Translations under genes and position numbers: made by a program
Part shown: positions 36,211 to 43,275 of the stretch, in pieces
Layout of the letters: each line of letters opens with the position of its first letter
How positions within the stretch are numbered: the first letter of the stretch is position 1
Notes under the pieces: model-generated
Database searches by the model: none
What the model was told of the DNA's origin: nothing
Seen by the model: only the letters and a program-made list of their open reading frames with translations
Origin: SXOA01 sp046593355
Lineage (GTDB): Bacteria > Planctomycetota > Planctomycetia > Pirellulales > Pirellulaceae
Assembly (NCBI GenBank): GCA_046593355.1
Contig: JBKJNY010000062.1
Location: forward strand, 44,378 to 108,377
DNA: 64,000 bases
Direction: 5' to 3'

Positions 36211-37668
36211 CTACGCAATCAGTTCCGGCACCACCTTGCCGTGGACGTCGGTCAGGCGGAAGTCGCGGCCGGCGTAGCGGTAGGTGAGGCGGGTGTGGTC
36301 GAAGCCGAGGAGCTGGAGCATGGTGGCGTGCAGGTCGTGGACGTGGACCGGCTGGTCGACGGCGGCGAAGCCGAATTCGTCGGTGGCCCCGTGGATGATC
36401 CCCCCTTTCACTCCGCCGCCGGCGAGCCAGCAAGTGAAGCCGTAGTGGTTGTGGTCGCGGCCGCTGAGGGCGGGGAGCTCGGCGACGGGGGTGCGGCCGA
36501 ATTCGCCCCCCCAGAGGACGAGCGTTTCGCCCAGCAGGCCGCGCTGCTTGAGGTCGGTGAGAAAGGCGGCGATGGGGCCGTCCCAGCCTTCGGCCAGCTT
36601 TTTGTGGTTGGCTTCCAGGCCGTCGTGGTTGTCCCAGGGCTGCCCCGCCCCGCTCCAGACCTGGATGAACCGCACGCCCCGCTCGATGAGCCGACGGGTG
36701 ATGAGGAGCTCGCGGCCGTGGAGGGTGTCGCCATAGGCGGCGAGCGTGGCCTGCGTCTCGCGGGAGATGTCGAAAGCTTCGGCTGCTTCGGTTTGCATCC
36801 GGAAGGCGAGCTCGAAGGACTCGATGCGGGCTTCGAGGAGCGGGGCTCGCTGTCGTTCCTGGGCGTGTTTTTCGTTGAGGGCTCGGACCAGGTCGAGCTG
36901 CTTCCGCTGGTCGGCCAAGGGGATGCCAGCATTTTTGATGTTGGCGATGAGCTTGTCCAGCTCCTTGTGCTGCGTGTCGAGGTACGTCCCCTGGTAGGCC
37001 CCCGGCAGGAACGCACTCCGCCAGTTCTGCGTGCTGACAATCGGATAGCCGCCCGAGCACATCACGAGAAAGCCGGGCAGGTTCTGGTTCTCCGTCCCCA
37101 GGCCATAGGTGGCCCAGGCTCCGAAGCTGGGGCGCGGCAGGCGGGCATCGCCGCAGTTCATCAGCATCAGCGATGGCTCGTGGTTGGGTACGTCCGCCTG
37201 CATCGAGCGAATGATGGCCATGTCGTCGATGTGGGCGGCTGTTTTGGCGAACAGCTCGCTGACCTCGATGCCGCTCGCCCCGTACTTCTGGAACTTGAAC
37301 GGCGAACGCATGGCGTGGCCCGTTTTGCGTTCGGTGCGAAGGTTCTCTCCCGGCAACTTCTGGCCGTGATACTTGTCGAGAGCCGGCTTGGGGTCAAAGG
37401 TATCGACCTGCGACGGCCCGCCGTTCATGAACAGGTGGACGACGTGTTTGGCCTTGGCCGCGAAGTGCGGCTGCTTGGGGGCGAGCGGGCTGACGGCGGT
37501 GAGGTTCTTGTCTTCCGCCACTAACAAGCCGGAGTCGGAAAGGAGAGTCGTGAGGCCGAGCATCCCCAGGCCGGTGCCGCAGCGGGTGAGCAGGTCGCGG
37601 CGGGAAAGGAGGGGCTGAGATTGCAGATTGCTGATTTCAGATTGCAGATTGGAGGAGTTGGAACTCAT
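36211..37668 (-). CDS. DUF1501 protein, Tat-exported, repeat-derived N-terminus
   Basis: 485 aa. Signal LSRRDLLTRCGTGLGMLGLT follows 22 residues, of which NLQSEISNLQSQ come from a repeat (37617-37651). DUF1501 motifs: HVVHLFMNGGPSQVDTFDPK, IIRSMQADVPNHEPSL, LVLWGGEFGRTPVAELPALS, RDHNHYGFTCWLAGGGVKGG and VHVHDLHATMLQLLGFDHTR. It sits 26 bases after the STN-like gene, with no DUF1549/1553 partner nearby, so this copy is an orphan of the usual pair. Confidence 0.93.
   Translation of the reverse strand: MSSNSSNLQSEISNLQSQPLLSRRDLLTRCGTGLGMLGLTTLLSDSGLLVAEDKNLTAVSPLAPKQPHFAAKAKHVVHLFMNGGPSQVDTFDPKPALDKYHGQKLPGENLRTERKTGHAMRSPFKFQKYGASGIEVSELFAKTAAHIDDMAIIRSMQADVPNHEPSLMLMNCGDARLPRPSFGAWATYGLGTENQNLPGFLVMCSGGYPIVSTQNWRSAFLPGAYQGTYLDTQHKELDKLIANIKNAGIPLADQRKQLDLVRALNEKHAQERQRAPLLEARIESFELAFRMQTEAAEAFDISRETQATLAAYGDTLHGRELLITRRLIERGVRFIQVWSGAGQPWDNHDGLEANHKKLAEGWDGPIAAFLTDLKQRGLLGETLVLWGGEFGRTPVAELPALSGRDHNHYGFTCWLAGGGVKGGIIHGATDEFGFAAVDQPVHVHDLHATMLQLLGFDHTRLTYRYAGRDFRLTDVHGKVVPELIA
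37617..37651. repeat. CAGATTG/CAATCTG repeat at a gene start
   Basis: GAGATTGCAGATTGCTGATT followed by TCAGATTGCAGATTGG. It is a variant of the CTCAAAT family (AATCTGCAATCTGAAATC on the minus strand). It encodes part of the N-terminus of the DUF1501 protein. Confidence 0.7.
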
Positions 37669-37694
37669 GCGTGGCGGGGAAAATTGGTGGGCAG

Positions 37695-38729
37695 TTATTC
37701 CAGCGGGATTATTTCGAGCGCCTTCTCTGTCACTTTACACGAAAGGCCCAGCGGTGTGAGGGTTTTGGCGAGCAGCTCTTCGAGCGTGACATCCTTGACG
37801 GTGAAGCTGACGTCCTCGCGCAACTTGTCTCGCAGCGAAGGGTCATATTTGAATTCCTTGCCCAGTTGTTTGGCGACTGTGCTCAATACCGCGCCTGCCG
37901 GTTGCTTTTGCACGGTCATGGAGAAGACCTTTTTGATTGGCCCTTTGGTGACGGTCTTCGTCGTGCCAGCTTGGGGCGCGTGGTCAATGTCACGCTCCTG
38001 TCCGCTCGCCGCCACTTTGTCTGGGGGTAACTGCGTGACGCGAATCTGGCTGCCGTCTTCCGAGACTCGAAAGGTCCGATCGAATCCCGCCAGCACCAGG
38101 CTGAGGCGCTCGGCCAGTGTCATGGCGGGCAAATCGTAGGCGGGCCAGACATCGTGCGGAATCTGCTCCAAGTTTTCGACCTCCGCGCCGGCTTCCTGAG
38201 CGAGCGCTGCGGCAATGTCTCGCGGCGAGGCGGCTTCGTCCCACTGCAACTCCTTGGACTTGTTCCACAGAGTTCGCGCCAGTGGCGGCAGCTTGCGGAG
38301 ATCCAACTTCCGCTGGGCGATCACGCCGGTCAGCCGGCTGGCGGTGGATTTGGGGCCGATGTAATGCACTTTGCCGACGGTGCATGTTCCCAGCTTGAGC
38401 TTTTGGGCAGCGAGCGACAGCACTCCCTCCACAGGCAAGTCTTGGGCGGAGAGATCCATTCGCTGATCGGGATCCACGCGCCGGTCCAGAAAAATGGGGA
38501 CATTGTACTTTTTGCCAAATTCCGTCAGCCGCTGGCGGAGCGGGACATCGCCCCACTCCAGCGTCACCAGAATTCGCCCTTCTTTCCCAGCTTTACGGGA
38601 CTCTTGCGCAACTGCCTCGCCCAACAGGACAAAACAAATCCAGGCGCTAAAAAAAGTGAACGCCGTCACGACCCGCAGCCTCCATCGGCACGTAGTCCAA
38701 TCGTTCGCCATTTGCCTGGTCATCTCCAT
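37695..38729 (-). CDS. Secreted protein with STN-like domains
   Basis: 344 aa, signal peptide (TAFTFFSAWICFVLLGEAVA). Two regions resemble the secretin/TonB N-terminal (STN) fold: about 50-120 (VTLEWGDVPLRQRLTEFGKK; LSAQDLPVEGVLSLAAQKLK) and about 280-344 (VTLEELLAKTLTPLGLSCKV). Similar proteins in planctomycetes have no known role. ATG 38729 and 38723 are both possible. It precedes the third DUF1501 gene by 26 bases, so the two probably form an operon. Confidence 0.75.
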   Translation of the reverse strand: MEMTRQMANDWTTCRWRLRVVTAFTFFSAWICFVLLGEAVAQESRKAGKEGRILVTLEWGDVPLRQRLTEFGKKYNVPIFLDRRVDPDQRMDLSAQDLPVEGVLSLAAQKLKLGTCTVGKVHYIGPKSTASRLTGVIAQRKLDLRKLPPLARTLWNKSKELQWDEAASPRDIAAALAQEAGAEVENLEQIPHDVWPAYDLPAMTLAERLSLVLAGFDRTFRVSEDGSQIRVTQLPPDKVAASGQERDIDHAPQAGTTKTVTKGPIKKVFSMTVQKQPAGAVLSTVAKQLGKEFKYDPSLRDKLREDVSFTVKDVTLEELLAKTLTPLGLSCKVTEKALEIIPLE

Positions 38730-38911
38730 GCTGCGGATTCCTGCTGACACCCCTTCTCATTCTTGACGAAGCGGCTGCCGGTGGGAAGTTAATTCGGCCG
38801 TTTCGCGGTACAAAAGTTGAGAAGCAGTGGCACGATGATTAGACTGGGACTTGCCATGCGGTTCGTTTCATTCTATTCGCGGCCGGCTCCCTCCTTCTGT
38901 TCGAGGTTTGC

Positions 38912-39574
38912 TTGAAATCCGAGGAAGCATCGCGGCCGGCCCTGGAAGCACATTACCACCGCTTCCTGGAAAGCGAGAACTCAGCGGCTTTCGTCCGCTC
39001 CGTGGCCCAGCAGTACACGCTCTCCACGCTGTGCCGCCTGGCCGACTATGGCGAGTGCATTTCGCGACGGGCCGCCGTGCTGGCGATCAGCTTTTTGGGG
39101 GATTACCGCCAGAACGCCGCCCTGGGAGCCGCCCTGGGAGACCGGGACCGCGGCGTGCGGATGCTGGCCGATAACGGTATCCGGGAACTCTGGCGGCGGC
39201 AGGGGAGTATCGCCGAACAGAAGCAACTCGCGCTCTTGTCCCGGCTGAATTCGTCCGGCCTCTATGCCGAATGCCTGACCGCGGCCGGTGAGTTCATCGA
39301 AGCGTCTCCGTGGATTGGCGAAGGCTGGAACCAGCGGGCTATCTCCCACTTTGCCCTGGAGCACTTCGTCGACGCCGCCAACGACTGCCATCAGACGCTG
39401 GAGCTCAACGCCTATCATTTTGGCGCGGCCGTTGGCATGGGGCACTGCTATCTGGAAATGGACGAACCCTTTGCCGCTCTCGAATGCTTCCGCCGAGCCC
39501 TCAACCTCAACCCCGACCTGGAAGAGGTCCGAGTCCAGGTTGACTACATCCAGCGACAGTTGGAAGGGAAGTAG
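38912..39574 (+). CDS. TPR-like repeat protein
   Basis: 220 aa, cytoplasmic by composition. N-terminal half resembles HEAT repeats (SRRAAVLAISFLGDYRQNAA; DRDRGVRMLADNGIRELWRR). C-terminal half has tetratricopeptide repeats (GWNQRAISHFALEHFVDAAN; GAAVGMGHCYLEMDEPFAAL; FRRALNLNPDLEEVR). Start TTG 38912 has GAGG six bases upstream. Protein interaction is likely; partner unknown. Its stop abuts a GTAGTAACCC repeat. Confidence 0.8.
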   Translation: MKSEEASRPALEAHYHRFLESENSAAFVRSVAQQYTLSTLCRLADYGECISRRAAVLAISFLGDYRQNAALGAALGDRDRGVRMLADNGIRELWRRQGSIAEQKQLALLSRLNSSGLYAECLTAAGEFIEASPWIGEGWNQRAISHFALEHFVDAANDCHQTLELNAYHFGAAVGMGHCYLEMDEPFAALECFRRALNLNPDLEEVRVQVDYIQRQLEGK

Positions 39575-39603
39575 TTTGTAGTAACCCGCTTCAGCGGGTT
39601 AGA
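39574..39603. repeat. GTAGTAACCCGCTTCAGCGGGTT palindrome, single arm
   Basis: GTTTGTAGTAACCCGCTTC and AGCGGGTTAGAC. It begins on the last base of the TPR gene's TAG. Family of 23362-23427 and 43186-43275. Confidence 0.85.
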
Positions 39604-39701
39604 CGTTCCAGTTTTCATGTGGCAACCTGCTTCTGCGATTCGCCTGTTATGCTAGGAGGAAGTTGCGGACGCCTCATCATTGCCGGTCCACGCATCGCCA
39701 A

Positions 39702-41096
39702 ATGCCGGAAAATATCAGGAACGCCCACGCCACGGATTTTCGCTTCACGATTCGCGGCCTGATGGTCCTCGTCGTTTTTGCGGCGCTGGGTTCCATGCTG
39801 GTGCGGTATGACCTGTCACGTTGGCACGATGGGTTACTCGTGGTCGTGGTGGGCTGGTTCCTAGTCGGCGTTGGCAATCAGCTTTGCGATCTCTTGAGAG
39901 CAAGTGGTCGCGCCGAGAATTCGAGCTGGAATGTCCGGGGAACCATTGTGATCGAGTTCCTCCGCCGGGTCCTATTGTCAGTGGTTCTCCTGGGATATCT
40001 GACCTGGCTCGTGCTCCGTTCTCCTGCCGTTCTTACTGATGAGATGACTCGCAGACTACTGGCGTTGACCCAGTTGGAATCCAGGGCGTTCTGGCCTGTA
40101 TGGGAGATGCCGGAAACCCTGTTTCTGCTGGCGCTCATGTCCGGAATGCTGCTCCGCGCCCCGCCGCGCGAAATTATCCGCGGCCGCCCCGCACGAATTC
40201 TGCGGGACGTCATCCTCGGGGTCGGCAGCGGCGTGTGGCTATTCTATCTCTATCGCGACCGGCTCTTCATTCATGAGCTTGTGCAGCGCAACATTCGCAT
40301 TGTGCTGTCCAGGCTTCGGTTTATTGATGTGTCCGGCGATGCACACGACGTGTGGGTGCGAGACTGCGCTCAGTCCGCAATCACCGCCGCCGTGGCTGTA
40401 GTGCTGGCGGTAGTGTTCACCAAGATCCTGGTTCGCCGTTGGAACGGCGGCCGGTCCAGGGAGCTGCTCTGGATTCTGCCGCTAGGTTTGTCACTGGCGG
40501 TGGCGGGCTGGGAAGTAAGTTGGGCGGCATCCACCGGCCTGCCGAACGTCGAACCCTATTGGTTCTATTATGGAGAAGATGTATCTTTGCCGGCAGCGGT
40601 CAATTTAATCACGGGGGGAATCGTTCTCTTGTTGTTTGTTACGGAGACTACGCTACGGCTGGGTCAAGTTCAGGATTCTAGTGCAGACCAGATAATTCAG
40701 TGGCGGTTGCGACCACGTTCCTATACCCACGAGCGGCAAGCGACGCTGGTCTTGCTGGCGGTGACTGTCGCCGGGTGGCTCATCACCGAAATCTATTGGC
40801 GAGGCGTGGAAAACGAATTGGTAGAGCTCCGACCGACGGTCTGGCGGACATTGCAGGCAAGCCTGCCGAGGCTGATGGCCGACTCGGCAACGGTCCTGAA
40901 AGTGGCGTGCGTGCTCTTGGCCATGCACATTTTGTGGTGGCAACGAAACTCATCACGGCCCCCTGCCGATGCTCCTTCGGCCCCAATTCTGCTGCCGAAG
41001 TTCTTCGTCGTATGGCCCTCAATCCTTGCCACAACGGTCCTGTCCATTGCGGCGCTGCTATGGCTGTACTACACAGTTTGCCTGATGCCGCGGTGA
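39702..41096 (+). CDS. Polytopic membrane protein, unknown function
   Basis: 464 aa, about nine hydrophobic segments. The N-terminus FRFTIRGLMVLVVFAALG is the F-x-I/L-R-x-L-M-x-x-V pattern common at the start of planctomycete membrane proteins. No catalytic motifs were seen. Start ATG 39702 fits the pattern better than ATG 39663. Convergent with the DUF1570 gene (six bases). Confidence 0.75.
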   Translation: MPENIRNAHATDFRFTIRGLMVLVVFAALGSMLVRYDLSRWHDGLLVVVVGWFLVGVGNQLCDLLRASGRAENSSWNVRGTIVIEFLRRVLLSVVLLGYLTWLVLRSPAVLTDEMTRRLLALTQLESRAFWPVWEMPETLFLLALMSGMLLRAPPREIIRGRPARILRDVILGVGSGVWLFYLYRDRLFIHELVQRNIRIVLSRLRFIDVSGDAHDVWVRDCAQSAITAAVAVVLAVVFTKILVRRWNGGRSRELLWILPLGLSLAVAGWEVSWAASTGLPNVEPYWFYYGEDVSLPAAVNLITGGIVLLLFVTETTLRLGQVQDSSADQIIQWRLRPRSYTHERQATLVLLAVTVAGWLITEIYWRGVENELVELRPTVWRTLQASLPRLMADSATVLKVACVLLAMHILWWQRNSSRPPADAPSAPILLPKFFVVWPSILATTVLSIAALLWLYYTVCLMPR

Positions 41097-41102
41097 TGGC
41101 GA

Positions 41103-41867
41103 TTACGGCTTGAAGTGGTCCGCCATTTTGCGTTCCAAATTTGGCACCCGCCGGCGCAATCGGGCGGAGAGCTTTTCGGTTTCTCCGCCGGACTGAGCGT
41201 CCTGCAGATAGCTAATCAGCTCGGCGTGGGCTTCGCGAGGGCCGTGGATCATGAAGTGGACCCAGGCCCAGGCGTCGCGATATTCGTCGCGGCCCATGGC
41301 TTTGAGGTCGCTGATTTCTTCCAGTGCCTCCAGACGCGGCGAAGAGCCTTGCCGGAGCAGTGCCCGGATGGTGGCGAGGTGCGGGTTTTCGGAAGCCCGT
41401 TTGTCTCGGGGGACTTCGAAGTATTCGGCAATTCCTTCGTCGAGCCAGAGGGGCACGGTTTCGAACGAGGCGTGCAGCAAGGCGTGGGTGCTTTCGTGCC
41501 GCACGTCGATTTCGAAGTCGGTTCCTTGATGAGCAAAGACCATTCCCGGCCCGCGCCCTTTGATATAGAGAGCCCGCCGCGCGGGGACTCGCGGAAAGTA
41601 CCGCTTCATGTAAGTCTCGTAAGTCTCCGGCTTTTCGAAGAGAAACAGGTGCATGGTCTCGCGCGGCTCCTGCGTTCCTAAGATGGTGGCGACGTCCTGC
41701 TGCAAGGATTCAATCTCGGCGAGCAGCTTCTTGTGCGCGTCGAGCGAGAAATCCGCGTGGCAGAGGAAGGGACCAGCGGTTCGTTCGGTCGGCCACTTTT
41801 CGGCAGCCAGCGTACGCGAGCGTGCTTCGCCCACCGCCAGCGCGCAGAGCACTGCCAGGCCGAGCAT
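41103..41867 (-). CDS. DUF1570 putative zinc metalloprotease
   Basis: 254 aa. Signal peptide (MLGLAVLCALAVGEARS). DUF1570-type motif: EIDVRHESTHALLHASF supplies HExxH (HESTH), and PLWLDEGIAEYFEVP the downstream Glu, as in gluzincins. Exported; likely acts on a periplasmic or cell-wall protein. ATG 41867 is chosen because it begins the signal peptide; the frame runs to 42035 upstream without support. Confidence 0.85.
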   Translation of the reverse strand: MLGLAVLCALAVGEARSRTLAAEKWPTERTAGPFLCHADFSLDAHKKLLAEIESLQQDVATILGTQEPRETMHLFLFEKPETYETYMKRYFPRVPARRALYIKGRGPGMVFAHQGTDFEIDVRHESTHALLHASFETVPLWLDEGIAEYFEVPRDKRASENPHLATIRALLRQGSSPRLEALEEISDLKAMGRDEYRDAWAWVHFMIHGPREAHAELISYLQDAQSGGETEKLSARLRRRVPNLERKMADHFKP

Positions 41868-42133
41868 CAGTCGGGCTCGTTTGCCAGCTCGCTGCAATGT
41901 CCGCTCCCGCTTGCCTGGCTGATGTCTGAAACTTCGGCGGGTAGTGCCGAAAGGGTGGGACTGTAGGCGGAGAAGGGGCGGCAGGTCAAGAGAAGCAGCG
42001 CAAGGCTGGTAAGGGGCGGCGATGGGGCGTAGCACTCCAATTGACCCCTTTCCGTAATCTCGGTATCGTTCAGTACCGGGGTCGAATTGCCACCCTCTGC
42101 CTGTTTTTTTGGGTCAGCCGTCTGCCTCGCGGC

Positions 42134-42162
42134 ATGTCCGCTCACGGAGTGAGCGGACTACT
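42134..42162. repeat. CTCCG-loop hairpin in the fabH leader
   Basis: GTCCGCTCA-CGGAG-TGAGCGGAC, 9-bp stem. A 30-base segment is identical, in the same sense orientation, to the ilvB leader (minus strand 9924-9953). It lies 26 bases before the fabH start. Confidence 0.9.
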
Positions 42163-42188
42163 TTTCCGACTCTTGCGAAGGCTTGTCC

Positions 42189-43193
42189 GTGAATTACGCC
42201 GCGATTGGTCCGATAGCCATTCACTTTCCCGAGCGCGTCGAGACCAATGCGCAGCTGCAAGCGGAGTTCCCTTCCTGGGACATGCCGCTGATTTTTGAGA
42301 AGACCGGCATCGCCTCCCGGCATATTGCGGCTCCGGGAGAGTGCGCATCGGACCTGGCGGTGGCGGCCGCGAACAAGCTGTTTCACGAAGGGGTCGATCC
42401 GCAAAGCATCGACTTTGTGCTACTCTGCACGCAAACTCCGGACTACCCGCTGCCGACGACGGCCTGCCTGGTGCAAAGCCGGCTGGGACTGCGGACGAAC
42501 GTCGGGGCGCTTGATTTCAACCTGGGGTGCTCCGGATTCGTATACGGCCTGTCGCTGGCGGACGGCCTCATCCGGGCGGGATGCGCCAAGCGGGTGCTGC
42601 TGCTCACCGCCGAGACCTACTCCAAATACATTCACCCCACCGACCGCAGCCTCCGCACGATTTTTGGCGACGGGGCCGCCGCCACGCTGATCGAATCCGC
42701 CCCGGAGCCGACGCTGTCGGCCTTTCAATTCGGCACGGACGGCACGGGGGCGGATACGCTGCTGGTGACCAAGGGAGGTGCTCGTCCCGCGGCAGACGCC
42801 ATCAAGCCCCGGCATCGGCATCGCTGGGAAAGCGACCTGTATATGGACGGGCCGAGCCTCATCAACTTCACCGTCGTTGCCGTCCCGCAGCTCGTGCAGA
42901 ACATCCTCAACGCCGCCGAGTTGCGGAAGGACGAAGTCGATCTCTTTCTGTTGCACCAGGCGACGCTCAAAATGCTGCAGCAATTGCGGGTAGCCCTGGA
43001 CCTGACTCCCGATCGCATGCCCATCATGCTCGAGCACTGCGGAAACACCGTTTCGTCCACGCTGCCCATCCTCATCGACGACCTCCGCCGCAACAACAGC
43101 CTGACGAGAGGGATGAACAATGTTCTCGTCGGCTTCGGCGTCGGCTGGTCCTGGGCGGGGTGCGTGTGGCGCGAGACTTGGAAGCGTTTGTAG
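42189..43193 (+). CDS. fabH: 3-oxoacyl-ACP synthase III
   Basis: 334 aa, normal length; condenses acetyl-CoA with malonyl-ACP to start fatty-acid synthesis. The catalytic triad is visible: Cys 114 in FNLGCSGFVYG, His 256 in LLHQATLKML and Asn 286 in HCGNTVSSTLP. GTG 42189 is preferred (GAAGG upstream); TTG 42183 is possible. It stands alone, without other fab genes; the final codon and TAG are inside a repeat that also ends hrpB. Planctomycetes often carry several FabH-like proteins, so the acyl substrate is uncertain. Confidence 0.9.
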   Translation: MNYAAIGPIAIHFPERVETNAQLQAEFPSWDMPLIFEKTGIASRHIAAPGECASDLAVAAANKLFHEGVDPQSIDFVLLCTQTPDYPLPTTACLVQSRLGLRTNVGALDFNLGCSGFVYGLSLADGLIRAGCAKRVLLLTAETYSKYIHPTDRSLRTIFGDGAAATLIESAPEPTLSAFQFGTDGTGADTLLVTKGGARPAADAIKPRHRHRWESDLYMDGPSLINFTVVAVPQLVQNILNAAELRKDEVDLFLLHQATLKMLQQLRVALDLTPDRMPIMLEHCGNTVSSTLPILIDDLRRNNSLTRGMNNVLVGFGVGWSWAGCVWRETWKRL

Positions 43194-43275
43194 TAACCCG
43201 CTTCAGCGGGTTGTTCTTGTTCCCACCCAGACCGTGGGAACGAGTGCTAACCCGCTGAAGCGGGATACTACGAAC
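43186..43275. repeat. Nested palindrome between convergent fabH and hrpB
   Basis: Outer arms GTTTGTAGTAACCCGCTTCA and the reverse complement of GTTCGTAGTATCCCGCTTCA enclose the inverted pair GTTCCCAC/GTGGGAAC. Both arms supply a TAG stop: fabH reads CGT TTG TAG, hrpB reads GGT TCG TAG. Confidence 0.9.

Noticed and set aside
36241..37524. 427-aa open frame opposite DUF1501
   Set aside because: Antisense of a clear DUF1501 gene with Tat signal.
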